From positions 36,505,001 through 36,569,000 of the forward strand of contig CM066314.1 in assembly GCA_033807775.1 (NCBI GenBank): 64,000 nt of DNA. The letters are read 5' to 3'. The position numbers and the translations under genes were made by a program. The first letter of the stretch is position 1; each line of letters starts with the position of its first letter. The notes beneath the pieces are model-generated. The model had not been told where the DNA came from and did not search any database. It worked only from the letters and a program-made list of their open reading frames with translations. This stretch comes from Saussurea involucrata (lineage: Eukaryota > Streptophyta > Magnoliopsida > Asterales > Asteraceae). Shown piece by piece: positions 11,228-22,052 of the stretch.

Positions 11228-12601
11228 ATGGTAAATACTCAGGGTAGGACCCAGACTTCGCCAGAAGGTCATGCCGTGACCGAATCCACGGCCGATCAAC
11301 CAATTGTCGACACGTCAGCTCTACCTCCTCCACTTCCGCCTTTGTTGGGTGGGAGAGTGGAGCAGATTCCGAGAAGAAATATTGCCTCTACTAATCCGGT
11401 CATAACGGAAGTGACCCCTCAAACCCAAATGATGGACATGCTGCGGGCCATGAACGATACTATGGTCAAGAAGCAAGAGTTGTTCATGAAGCTTTTGGAG
11501 GATAGGGATGCTCAACCGCGCCGTCACGAGACAATTGAAGAAAATGTGGGTGTTGTGGGATCCGGTGGTACAGGTGATGAAAACCGGACAGATGGATTAG
11601 TTACTATGGAGACGAGGCTGACAGGAAGGGTATGCTCTTACAAGACCTTCCTATGTTGTAAACCACCGGAGTTCGCCGGTTCTGACAATCCAGTTGCCTG
11701 CATGAACTGGATTAGGGAAGTTGAGCAGGCCTTCCGGGCTTGTGACTGTGAGGAGAATCAGAAGGTGAAGTTTGGTTGTCAAATGCTTCGGGGCTTGGCT
11801 TTGACTTGGTGGAATGTCTACACTTCCACTTTGGAGACTTCGGTATTAGCTAAAATGACTTGGACAACATTCAAGAAGAAGATGTTGGAAGAGTATTGTA
11901 ACGAGCAAGAGATGGATACGATCGAGGAGGCGTTCCGGTCATTAAAGAAGAGAAATATGTCGGTGAAGGAGTACACCCGCATCTTTATGGAGAAGCTAAA
12001 CCTTGTAGGGCACGTGGCCCCGACTGAGAGGGAAAAGATGAAGGCGTATTTGAAGGGATTGCCGACAAACATGATGGCGATGGTTCAAAATTCGAGAGCC
12101 ACTAATCTTCGGGAGATTATTGAAGAAGCGAAAGTGATGGAGAGGGTTTATGCAAGGGATAGCGAGGAAAAACAAAGGGTTGGAGAGAAGAGAAAGTGGG
12201 AGAACTCTTCAAGCTCGTTTGAGGAGCCGAGACTCCAACCAAGTGGAAAAGAAGGGGACAGACGACGGGAGGCAAGGTGGTGCCCTGAATGCAAGAGTAA
12301 GCACTTCGGCTCCTGCAACGCAAGCCAAACTTCGTGCTACAAGTATGGAAAGTCGGGTCATATCAGCCCAGATTGTCCTATAAGGGGGACGGTGTGCTAT
12401 GAGTGCAAGGAGATGGGACACATGAGGAGGGAGTGTCCCAAGTTGAAGGGAGCCGGGGAGGGGACTCACTCGGGGGCACAACAAAGAAGGGAGGCCATCC
12501 CTAAGGCTCAAGGGAGAGCCTTTCAAATGACAAAGGAGGAAGCGAAAGAAACCGCAGACGGAGTGTCGGGTACGTTCTTACTCAACTTCTTGCCCGCTTG
12601 A
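11228..12601 (+). CDS. Ty3/Tekay Gag
   Basis: The 457-residue Gag would form the virus-like particle and bind element RNA. Residues about 145-290 form the retrotransposon Gag capsid domain (EFAGSDNPVACMNWIREVE, GLALTWWN). The C-terminal part has zinc-knuckle sequence. The knuckle at residues 390-403 is canonical (CYECKEMGHMRREC), while the one at 370-383 has Tyr instead of the second Cys. A further CPECKSKHFGSC lies at about 352. The ORF ends at a TGA just before the protease active site, in a frame where Gag normally runs into protease, so this is a premature stop. The coding region otherwise looks intact. Confidence 0.85.
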   Translation: MVNTQGRTQTSPEGHAVTESTADQPIVDTSALPPPLPPLLGGRVEQIPRRNIASTNPVITEVTPQTQMMDMLRAMNDTMVKKQELFMKLLEDRDAQPRRHETIEENVGVVGSGGTGDENRTDGLVTMETRLTGRVCSYKTFLCCKPPEFAGSDNPVACMNWIREVEQAFRACDCEENQKVKFGCQMLRGLALTWWNVYTSTLETSVLAKMTWTTFKKKMLEEYCNEQEMDTIEEAFRSLKKRNMSVKEYTRIFMEKLNLVGHVAPTEREKMKAYLKGLPTNMMAMVQNSRATNLREIIEEAKVMERVYARDSEEKQRVGEKRKWENSSSSFEEPRLQPSGKEGDRRREARWCPECKSKHFGSCNASQTSCYKYGKSGHISPDCPIRGTVCYECKEMGHMRRECPKLKGAGEGTHSGAQQRREAIPKAQGRAFQMTKEEAKETADGVSGTFLLNFLPA

Positions 12602-12791
12602 GCGTTGTTTGATACTGGCACCAACTGCTCTTTTGTCGAATGTGTTTTGCAAATCCTTGAATGTGTCTGTTAGTACACTACCCGAAGTTTTAGTTATAAG
12701 AGTAGCGATTGGTCAACAAGTAGTATTGAGGGAAGTTCTAGAGAATTGTCAACTAGGGGTTAGTGGTGAATTTCTTGAGGCGAACCTTTAG
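12602..12791 (+). pseudogene. Protease remnant of Tekay element 1
   Basis: LFDTGTNCSFV follows the Gag stop and carries the D-T-G aspartic protease motif (D codon at 12611-12613). After a frameshift the protease-like text continues to 12791, where it breaks off. It is probably inactive. Confidence 0.7.
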
Positions 12792-12803
12792 GATGAATCA
12801 ATG

Positions 12804-12884
12804 TGGAAACACCACCGAGGCGCTAATGTGGCTTGGGAGTCCGAGGAGGACATGAAGAGACGTTATCCTCATCCTTTTGCGTAA
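12804..12884 (+). pseudogene. Integrase C-terminal tail remnant of Tekay element 1
   Basis: Twenty-six codons starting WKHHRGANVAWES and ending RRYPHPFA, then TAA. This is the end of a Tekay-type pol, closely like the end of the intact pol at 54400-54487. The 3-kb middle of pol is deleted between 12791 and 12804. A purine-rich stretch then leads into the 3' LTR. Confidence 0.85.
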
Positions 12885-13223
12885 GTACTAGGTTTCGAGG
12901 ACGAAACCAATTCCAAGGAGGGGAGGATTGTAACACTCCAAATTTTCGGGTAACTTCCGTTCTAAGTAATAATTGTAATTTGGGATCGTAATATTTATTC
13001 AACCTCACCCTTTGTGACAAGCTTAGTATTTATATATGTTGAGGTGTGTGTGTGCATGCATGTACACATGCATGTGCCAATCTTTCCCACGTAACCATTC
13101 TAAGTATACACCCATTCATTTTCATTGGTTCAAATAGTGGAATGTTGGAATGATGTCAGACCACCGCTGCTACCATCTCATTTAAATTTCTCCTCTTGAT
13201 TTTGGTTGCAGCCATTTCTTTCC

Positions 13224-13395
13224 TTGCGGTACCATAGTGGCGAGAGTGCCATAACGAGAGTGCCATGGTCACTCTCGCGAGTGTCACCATCGCCGGACTT
13301 CTATGCTGCCCCTTCGTGATGCTCGCGGTACCAAGTTGGCGAGAGTGCCGGCGGTTGTGCCGTGTCACTCTCGCGGGTTGGCATTGTCGCCGGTG
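13224..13395 (+). repeat. Inverted GAGAGTG/CACTCTC word array in Tekay LTR 1
   Basis: Two composite units read GGCGAGAGTGCC ... CACTCTCGCG ... CGCCGG with extra GAGAGTGCC copies between. Each can fold into a hairpin. They are GC-rich in an AT-rich LTR, about 300-470 bp from the LTR start. Confidence 0.7.
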
Positions 13396-13989
13396 AATTG
13401 TTTCATTTAAAGGGCTGCCGATCTTTTCTTTTAGGGCATTAAATTCCCTCATGCTTGGTTGGTAGCTTCACTCTTTCTTTCTCATTTCTTTCTCGGCCGA
13501 CATCAAGACCCACCCATCTCTCTCATTTATTCCTCCTCCTCATTTATTAAGTGGTGATCATGGTTAGCAACTAGGGTTTCTATTCTTGTTTTCAAGTATT
13601 TAAGAGGGTCTTCAAGTTCAAGTTTAAGAATCAAGTCAACTCCAAGGAGCTAGGGTTTCTCATTTTCTAGGGTTTTACTTGCAAACCTTAGGTAAGTGTT
13701 CTAACCAACAATTTCCCCATTAAGATTATGTTTTACACTCATCTTAAAGGCTAACTGGTAATATTTTGTTAAATCTAGGGTTTTCTCAAAGGTTTGAGGG
13801 TTTTCCCTTCACAAATCCTATTTGGTGAGTGTTTCTTATCCTTACTTGATTTCTAAATTCTCGTTAACAAATAAATGTTTACTTATGTGATTGTGATCTT
13901 GTCCAAGGGATTGAGGTCATCTACTTGTTGGAATTTGGTTAATGCACCTATGTAGGCATACTTGTATTTCTTTTTCATGTACAAAAGCG

Positions 13990-14024
13990 TTACGTATAGA
14001 TATATATACATGTATACATATAAG

Positions 14025-14069
<45 letters not shown>

Positions 14070-14351
14070 AAATATATATATGGGTATGTATGGTATATAT
14101 ATATGTGTGTGTGTGTGTATGATTTTATATGCATATATATGTATGTATGTATGAATATATATGAGTATGTATGATTATACATATATATATATATGTATAT
14201 GTGTGTATGATTTTATATGCATATATATATATATATGTATGTATAAATATATGTATGGGTAAGTATGGTCATATATATATATGGGTGTGTATGATTTTAT
14301 ATGCATAAATATAAGTAGATGCATATGTATAAGCATATATATATATATATA
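13990..14351 (+). repeat. TA/TG-rich microsatellite inside Tekay LTR 1
   Basis: A run of TATATA, TGTGTG and TATGTATG units, about 360 bp. Open frames across it are low-complexity artefacts. The corresponding point in the 5' LTR is where the LINE inserted. Confidence 0.9.
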
Positions 14352-15310
14352 CTTGGTCATAAATATTTGGAATCTTCATGTAGTTGAGTTTCACATTCTA
14401 AGTATTTGATATGCGAGGATTGTCTTTGTGCTATGACTTCTATGAATCAATTTATATGTTTCCTTACTATGGTACGGAGTTATGGATGTCTATCTCCTTG
14501 TGCACGAGGATTTAGACCTTTATGGACTAATTGTTCATTTTATTGTTGGCCGTATTGGATCACTAGCGAGTAGGCAATGGGGGACATTGGGGTCCTTGAG
14601 GTGTAACTCGTCTAGTTCGGATATGCAATGTGGTCCCATAAGTCCTTGAGGCGTAACTCGACGGAGTAGGCACTAAAGGCATGGTACGAGATGGTTTGAG
14701 GTTGTGATGTCTTTATGGCATGGGAACTAGGACCGGGACTTGAGGTGCTATCCGATAACGTCGTGGGTGACTCCATTCCCGTGTTCTTGTCACCCCGACG
14801 GTAACGGGTCTCCCCCGTATTTTGTTACGAAAGAAACGTTTCTCGGTTATATAATTATGTTCAGGTGGGAACGCTTAACGAATTGAATTGTGGTAATTTG
14901 AGTTCACACGGAGCCGGTAACATTATTTTGTGTCTTTTTGTCACAATTATATAAATGTGTATTTCTTGTAATCTCGCTAGACTTTTGTCTAAGACTTGGT
15001 GTTGCATGTTTATGGATTACAGGTACCACTAGCGGTGTCTAAATCTTGTTGAGTTGCCGACCATGCTAGGAGCTTGGAGGGTCGGGCTTTTGGGGATTCG
15101 AGATGGGAGATTTTTGGAGATATAGTGACACCCGGATTAATCTAGCTTACTTTAAATTCTAGATTAATAGGTTGTTGTGATTTATGTCTCAATACTCCTA
15201 TGTTTAATCATTGTCCAAACTATCCCATTGCATTTAAGGGTTATAGTTGGATTATATTTCGAGGTTTAAATTTACCCATTTTCCGGAAATCCCCTATATT
15301 CATCATATAA

Positions 15311-15381
15311 TTTTTTTTTTGGATTTAAAACCCCAGGATTTCATTAAAAACCTATAAACATCAGATTCAGAAATAACACTG
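15311..15381 (-). mobile_element. Poly(A)-ended retrotransposon 3' fragment
   Basis: Read on the minus strand, the text ends GGGTTTTAAATCC followed by about 11 A. This is the form of a 5'-truncated LINE or SINE 3' end. It interrupts the last bases of Tekay LTR 1. The family is not recognised and the far boundary is uncertain. Confidence 0.45.
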
Positions 15382-15477
15382 GGGTTGTTATTTCGCGAGA
15401 TTTGGTAGAATTTGTGGATGATAGTGTTTTAAAATATGTTGAAAATGTTTGTTTTATAATAATTAATTAACTAATAA

Positions 15478-16519
15478 CTAGATACGTACCCGCGCGCGAT
15501 GCGGGGCGTACCATTTGAAATATAAAGTTGAGAACTCGGGGAAAAAATATTGTTTCATGTGTTCGGTTTTATTCTCCGTCACACGATGCCAATTTTATGT
15601 TTTTATGCGTTTTTAAATCGCGTATAAATTCAAGGTCAATATCGTGAATCAATCAAAAAATTGAAAATGATTCGCTCAATATTGGGTCTTCAAACTCATA
15701 AATTGAGCTCATTTTGAAAGTTATGATTAAACGATTATAATGGTATAATTTGTGAACAAATATATTTTTTAATGTATTTTAGTTTATATACGATTATGTA
15801 TGTTAATATGATAAGAGTGTAAAGTGAAAAATGAAAAGAGAAGAGATATAAAGTAAATTAAATAACTAATTATAAGGGTATAAAATGTAATTTAAAAATA
15901 AAAAATAATTATATTTTTAGTTGAGGTTTTGAAACTTTTAAACGTATACATGACGTGATTGAGACCTATACCTCTTAAAAATTCAAAAATAATTGTAAAT
16001 AATTTTTGTAAAGGAGTATAGATAGATAAATATAGATAAGGGTGTAAAATTTACAACTTAAAAAAAATCTCAATACATCATTCTTGAAAAATATCGATAT
16101 GTATTTATAAAGCAAATTAATTCACATATATTCATGATTTTTAATAATATGATTAAATCCAAAAATATTCAATATTTGGCTCATTCGTAGATACTGGCGA
16201 GACTATTACAATAGTATTGTAAAAAATAAGAAATGTATTTTTATTGTATTTCTGTTCATATACGATTATATATGTCAATATGATAAGAGTCTAAAATGAA
16301 AAATGAAAAAGTAAGAGATTAAAAGTAAATTTAATAACTAATTATAACGGTTTGAATTGTAAGTTAGAAATTAAAATGGAAAAAACGGAACCGAGAAATT
16401 GGGGGAAGTGAGTGTGATGGGGTTCTGCATAGCTTCACATGTTGTGCACTCTCTTTTAAATATGTACCTCTTAAAATTTTCAAGATAACTGTAATAACTC
16501 TTTTATAATATAGTATAGA
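15478..16519 (-). mobile_element. Non-autonomous Helitron, apparently a head-to-tail dimer
   Basis: On the minus strand it begins A|TCTATACTATATT (base 16519) and ends with a GC-rich palindrome, CCCCGCATCGCGCGCGGG, about 10 bp before terminal CTAG|T (base 15478). These are the Helitron hallmarks: 5' TC, 3' hairpin plus CTRR, insertion between A and T. A second TCTATACTCC start lies inside near 16020. The segments 15776-15910 and 16245-16375 are clearly similar, suggesting two tandem units. No Rep/helicase is encoded. Confidence 0.75.
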
Positions 16520-16866
16520 TAATGCAACTTAATTTTTTATAATTTCTTTTTAAATCTTTTTATAAAAATGGAATTCAATCATTCCAAATCGTACAAATCA
16601 AACACACACAAAATTATAAATCCTTCCATGAAATCCAAATCTCTATAAATCATTCTATCAAACCAATCGTCCCCTAAGTATACTCATGTCTTTGTGGTTT
16701 GCATATCGTTTTTGTTTAGGTCATTGGGTCTACCGACTGCTTGAGGCTACCGTTGGGTAGTCACGTGTATCTCACGTAAAGGGCATTTTCCCTACTTTTT
16801 ACAGACTTCAAAAAAATTAAACTTAAGGGGTTGTTTATGTAATACCCTCAAAATGTAGAACATTAA
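16520..16866. other. AT-rich intergenic sequence with a possible MITE end
   Basis: No ORF or RNA gene is visible. The stretch 16590-16674 reads like the right end of a Tourist-type MITE (reverse complement beginning GGGGACGATTGGTTTGATAG). A partner may start near 15382 (GGGGTTGTT ... TTGGTAGAATTTG), but the ends match only loosely. Confidence 0.3.
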
Positions 16867-17589
16867 GGGTGCGTTCGGTATGCAGACATGATAGAACAGG
16901 ACAAGACGGAACATGTCAGAACATGTAGACATAATAGAACAGGACATGACGGAACATGACAGAACAAAACAGTTGTTCACAGTTTGGTAAGACAGAATAA
17001 AACAGACAACATGACCAATTTACCCCTATTAAGTTGTTTATATATTTTATATGTTTAGATTAATTATGTAATTTATTAAGTTATAATGAAATAAATATTT
17101 TCTATAACAAAATATAATATTATAAAGTTTTCTTAAAGACGATTAAAGTGACACCAAAATAAAAAGTTTATGCAGTTACCCATTTTCATTTTTTAACATT
17201 TTCTATATTTTTTACTATTTATAATTTATAATTTACATAAATTAATCAAAACATGGAAATCATATAAAAATTATATTTTGAGGATAGTAAAGTGAAAGTT
17301 TACAGAGCATGAAATACAACAAATAAATTTAAATAATTAATAAAATATAAAAAAGACGTATTTGATTTTTAGAAGAGAACTAGATTTTATTTTGAGGTTA
17401 TATTGGTAAAACATAAGTCTCTTCCACCTTGTTCCATAGGGTGGCACTTTGATCCATTATGTTCTTGTTTGTTCCACATAAAAGTTCTGTCAAACTGTTC
17501 TCTATTCCACATAAAAGTTCTATCAAACGTGTAACAGTGATCTCTGTTTTGTTTTGTCTTGTTGATATGCATTGTTTATTCAATGCATA

Positions 17590-18611
17590 AAGTGCTTTTT
17601 TCTTATCTTTTTAGTTAGAATATTTTATTTATCCGAACATTTGAGTCATTTTTATTTACTTATTTTCACCCTTTGTTGCATGGAGCTAAGTTCTTGATTT
17701 ACCTGTCTTTTACTTAAATAAGAAGGTTAATGGTGAATTTTATTATTGTGCAACCACTGTCCATTGCTATAGCATTGAAAATCTACATTGGAATGAAGAT
17801 AGATGATGGAGTGGGAGCCGACTTGTTCATTATTTCCAGTCTTCTCAATTGAAGAATGCAGACCAATGCTTGTTTATTCTCACTAGTTAGTTTGCTTGTA
17901 GTAGTTGCTTTAAGGGATGGGTGTACCATCACTTTTGTACCTTGAATAGTGAAGATGGTACCAACTTTTTTTTAATTACATTTCTACCCTACTTCTTAGT
18001 AGTATATATATATAGAGAAGTGGTTCTTGCTTTTAGGTAGATCTTTTGGATCAGTTCACAAACTGATTGGAAACATTATCGTCTTTAATTTAATGCATGC
18101 ACTTTAATTTATGTTCTTCATTTTATTCTCTACTTATGAGTTGCTGCAGCATTGCCTGAGCATTGCTGCACTACTTTCTTGTCTTTTATTTATTGCACTT
18201 TACATTCTTGTCGTTTACTTTTATGTCATTTAATTGTTGTTTTTAATTTCTGTCATTTACATTTCTTGTCATTTAATTTCAAGTATGAGTATCTAGTTTT
18301 ATAGCTTGGGTGTAAGATAAAAGGGTGAAGTTTTAAATCAAATAAAGGTGGACATTGTTTCTCAATAATGATGTTCCACCCTTGCTCTTTTATATTATTT
18401 GTTATAATCATCAAGTGACAACTCCAAACAAAACAATATCTTCGAATTCGTCATCTGAAATCATTTCTTTTCTTAAACTTTTATTGCGCTTTTACTCCAA
18501 TCTCTGTGGGACGATACATGGTTCTCACCACTTTATTACTTGAATGACGACATTAGATCTCATTGTATGCTTGCTTTGAGGTTTAATCATCACAAGTCTA
18601 TAAGTGTATTC
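17590..18611. other. Non-coding AT-rich sequence inside the putative DNA transposon
   Basis: No supported gene. Only short frames and pyrimidine-rich text are present, up to the TATTC target duplication of the Copia element at 18607-18611. Confidence 0.5.
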
Positions 18612-18825
18612 TGTTAGAATCGAAGCGTGAATCAAAGATGTAATCGAGAGAGAGAGAGAGAGAGAGTTGGCTGGAACGGCCAAGAGTTTTCTATTATCAG
18701 AGAGTGATTACAAAGTATTGATTAACCTAATTATGAAGGAGAAGAGAACTATTTATACAGCCTAAGATTACAGTAAATACAAATTAGCCCTTGAACTATT
18801 CTTATATATAAATATAACTCTAACA
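18612..18825 (-). repeat. 3' LTR of the Copia element
   Basis: A 214-bp LTR ending TCTAACA next to a C tract. The C tract (18826-18836) read on the minus strand is the polypurine tract. The LTR includes a (GA)n run longer than in the partner LTR. Confidence 0.95.
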
Positions 18826-18842
18826 CCCCCCCCCCCTCAAAC

Positions 18843-20732
18843 TCAAGTGGGGGAAGAATGAGCCAAGTTGAGTTTGTAAACAAGAGCCCGAAAGCGGCCC
18901 GGAAGATGAGCTTTGGTGAAGATGTTTGTTGTCTGATTGATGGTTGAAATAGGAAGTAGGCGAACGGTCTTGCGAAGAACATGTTGACGGGTGAAATGAC
19001 AGTCAATCTCGATGTGCTTTGTACGTTCATGGAAGACATCATTGTGAGCAATCTGAATAGCACTATTGTTATCACACCACAAAGGTGTTGGAGAGATCTG
19101 ATGAGCACCCATATCAGATAGTAACCAACGTAGCCATACAAGTTCTTGTGTAGTGTCAGCTAAAGCTCGATACTCAGCTTCAGAACTAGATCGAGCTGTT
19201 AGAGATTGTTTCTTGCTGCGCCAGGAAATAAGAGAGTCTCCAAGGAAGAAACAGTATCCGGTGGTAGAGCGCCGGTCAGTTATGTCTCCATCCCAGTCAA
19301 CATCGGAGAATGCACGTAGAGTTAAGGACGATGTGGATGAGAAATGAAGGCCATGAAACATTGTCCCTTTAAGGTACCGAAGTATACGAAGAACCGCGGC
19401 ATAGTGATCTGAGCAAGGAGCAGCCATGAATTGGTTGACTATATGAACTGCATAGGCAAGATCTGGTCGAGTAACAGTCAGGTAGACCAGAGAACCAACT
19501 AGTTGACGGTACCGTGTAGGGTCCCGCAGCGGGGTGCCGGTATTGGGAGCAAGGTGGAGATTTTGCTCAATCGACGTAGATGCAACTTTATTGTCCGTGA
19601 TCCCAGCTTTGGACAACAGATCTGAAATGTACTTGGCTTGACAGAGATAGATGCCGGAAGAGTCTGACAGAACTTTAAGGCCAAGAAAGTAGTGTAGCTT
19701 ACCAAGATCTTCCATCTCAAAACATGAGCTGAGAGACTGTTTGAGATGGATGATACTTGTAGAGTCACTGCCGGTAATGATCATATCATCAACATACAAT
19801 AAAAGTAAGATGGTACCTGCAGCAGTGGTCCGAGTAAACAAGCCAGAATAATAATTACTCGGAGAAAACCCCAATGAGATGACAGTATTGCTGAATTTTT
19901 CAAACCAAAAATGAGGAGCTTGTTTGAGTCCATAGAGGGCTTTTCGAAGTCGACAGACATTACCCTGACAGGAGGTCACACCTGGAGGGAGTCGCATGTA
20001 GACTTCCTCTTCGAGATCGCCATTTAGAAAGGCATTCTTGACATCCATATGATAGAGTGGCCATTTCTTGGTGGCAGCTATGGCTAGAAGACTACGAACC
20101 GAGGTGACCCGAGCCACAGGAGCAAACGTTTCCTCGTAGTCAATGCCATATTCTTGATTGAAGCCTTTTGCTACAAGACGTGCTTTGTAACGATCAATAG
20201 ATCCATCAGACTTTGTTTTGATTTTGAAAACCCATTTGCAACCAATGGGTGACTTGCCCGGTGGGAGAGGTATAAACTCCCATGTATTGGCTTTGTCAAG
20301 AGCCTGAAGTTCCTCAGTCATAGCTTGCTGCCAAACAGGGTTAGAGGCGGCTTCCTTGTAGGAAGTAGGTTCATGGTTGGCCAGCAAAGTGGCATAGACA
20401 TGAAAATCACGAAGGTGAGAGGGAACTTGTCTTACCCGGTCGGAGCATCGTACTTCGGCTTGTGGTTGAGAGGAGATATGATCCACAGATTCAGCAGATG
20501 GCTCAGAGGTAGTCGTTGAAGGTGGTGCAGATGATTGATCATGATCAGACGGTGCAGATGGAACAGGTGAAGGCTCAGATGGGACAGGTGAGGGTTCAGA
20601 TTGAGAAGAGGCGGAAGGAGGTGGAACAGATGTGGAGGAGATTATGGGATCTAATTGGAGTGAGTCCAAAGAGATAGAAGTGTCTGTGAAGAAAGAGGTA
20701 GAAGGAGCAGGTGTTTCCTGAAATTTTGACAC
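18843..20732 (-). pseudogene. Copia reverse transcriptase and RNase H
   Basis: A 629-residue frame, fully open. Reverse transcriptase runs from about residue 150 (NTWEFIPLPPGKSPIGCKWVF, YKARLVAKGFNQ, HMDVKNAFLNGDLEEEVYM) with catalytic YVDDMIITG. RNase H follows with D in SDVDWDGD, E in SSSEAEYRAL and D in WCDNNSA. The N-terminal 130 residues are Pro/Ser-rich spacer. It is cut from integrase by a 50-bp duplication that shifts the frame, so it would not be made as part of the polyprotein. The enzyme domains themselves look whole. Confidence 0.93.
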
Positions 20733-20737
20733 TGTAG

Positions 20738-21863
20738 AGAAGGGAAGATGTTCCCAGAAGGTGACATGGCGAGATATACGAAGTCTCTAAAGGGAAGATG
20801 TTCCCAGAAGGTGACATGACGAGATATACGAAGTCTCTTAGAGATTGGATCCCAACAACGATAACCTTTATGTTTAATTCCGTAGCCAAGGAAGCAGCAT
20901 AATCTAGAACGAGGTTCGAGTTTGGTGTGTTCATGAGATTGTAGCTGAACAAAACAAGCACAACCCCACACTTTAAGGAGTTCATATGCAAGAGAGACTC
21001 CATAGAGTACTTCATACGGAGACTTTTGATTGAGAATAGGAGTTGGATGTCTGTTGATGGTGTAGACAGCTGTGAAGGCTGCTTCACCCCAAAAGCGTTC
21101 TAGACACTTGGCGGAGATTAACAGAGTACGAACAGTGTCAAGAATGTGACGATGTTTGCGTTCGGCACGACCATTTTGCGGAGAGGTGCCAGGGCATGAG
21201 TACTGAGACAGAGTACCCTGAGATTTAAGAAAAGAGAGCAGAGACGATTCTTTGTATTCCATAGCATTATCTGCTCGAAGAATCTTTATAGGTTTGGAAA
21301 ACTGGGTTAGAATCATGCGAGCAAAGGTAATATAGATTTTAGGTAGCTCTGAGCGGTTTTTCATGAGATAAATCCATGTAAAATGAGTGTGATCATCAAT
21401 AAAAATGACAAAATATCGAGCACCACCCATAGACGGGTGTGGCATCAGAATGAATAGGATCAAAAGGAGAAGCAGATTTAAATTCATTAATTTGAAAAGG
21501 TAAAGCATGATGTTTTCCATGTTGACAAGATAAACAAGAAACATTTTCAGAAGAAGTGTTTCCTAACAATCCTGAACTAGTTAACACTTTTATTCTAGCT
21601 AAAGATAAATGGCCTAAGCGTGCATGCCATAGTTCAAAAGAAGGAGTACTGGAAACTGAAGCAGCAAAATTTGATGAAGGTAAAGGGAGGCGAAGGTAGA
21701 TCACCTCAATCATCCGACCAACTTTACGGCCTACTCCAAGGATCTGCTTGGTCTTTGGATCCTGCACAACACAACCAGAAGGGTGAAATAAAACGATTAG
21801 ACCGACTTCCATAAGCTGAGTGATAGAAATCAGACTCGGGGATAAGTTAGGTATATGAAACAC
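20738..21863 (-). pseudogene. Copia integrase with GAG-pre-integrase region
   Basis: The N-terminal zinc-binding region (LWHARLGHLS ... CLSCQHGKHHALPF) lies at 21863-21396. A frameshift near 21420 separates it from the core, where D in FIDDHTHF, D in RADNAMEY and E in GRAERKHRH form the catalytic triad. A stop lies just upstream near 21876. The core runs into the tandem 50-bp repeat. Confidence 0.88.
20741..20840. repeat. 50-bp tandem duplication in Copia pol
   Basis: AGGGAAGATGTTCCCAGAAG starts at 20741 and again at 20791, and the following bases also repeat with one mismatch. Fifty is not a multiple of three, so the duplication shifts the frame between integrase and reverse transcriptase. 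Confidence 0.95.
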
Positions 21864-22052
21864 ATCAGGTAATTAAATGTTGGGGGTAGAGATAGTCCTA
21901 CTGAAAGATACCGGTAAACGAGTATCATCAGCAGTACGGACTGATGAGAACATACTGGAAGTTTGTTTTGAAACAAACCCATCAGCCTTAGGTGTCATGT
22001 GATTACAACATCCAGAATCAAAAAGCCAAGGGTTACCTGATGCAGAGGTATT

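Larger units (their letters stand above)
9925..15310 (+). mobile_element. Tekay/Del-like Ty3 element 1, internally deleted
   Basis: An LTR element on the plus strand with a partial 5' LTR (9925-10903), leader, intact gag, a protease remnant, a large deletion that removes reverse transcriptase, RNase H and most of integrase, then the integrase C-terminal tail and the 3' LTR (12929-15310). LTR ends TGTAACAC and GTGTTACA and the WKHHRG tail motif support the Tekay/Del branch. The LTR pair differs at about 11 of 960 aligned bases plus a 4-bp indel (hand count). The first 1.4 kb of the 5' LTR is missing here because the LINE landed in it. The 3' end is cut at 15310. Confidence 0.87.
12929..15310 (+). 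repeat. 3' LTR of Tekay element 1 (about 2.4 kb, truncated)
   Basis: It starts TGTAACACTCC after GGAGGGGAGGAT. It includes an inverted-word array (13224-13395), a probable transcribed leader with GTAAGT and GTGAGT donor-like sites near 13691 and 13825, a TA-rich microsatellite, and the part shared with the 5' LTR. It breaks at 15310 next to a poly(T) run, so its last roughly 20 bp are missing. Confidence 0.88.

Noticed and set aside
13883..14360. Tyr/Ile-rich ORFs in the TA/TG tract
   Set aside because: Low-complexity artefacts of a microsatellite in both strands.
18640..18668. GA-repeat as a regulatory GAGA element
   Set aside because: It is a simple-sequence tract inside the Copia LTR whose length differs between the LTRs; nothing more can be claimed.
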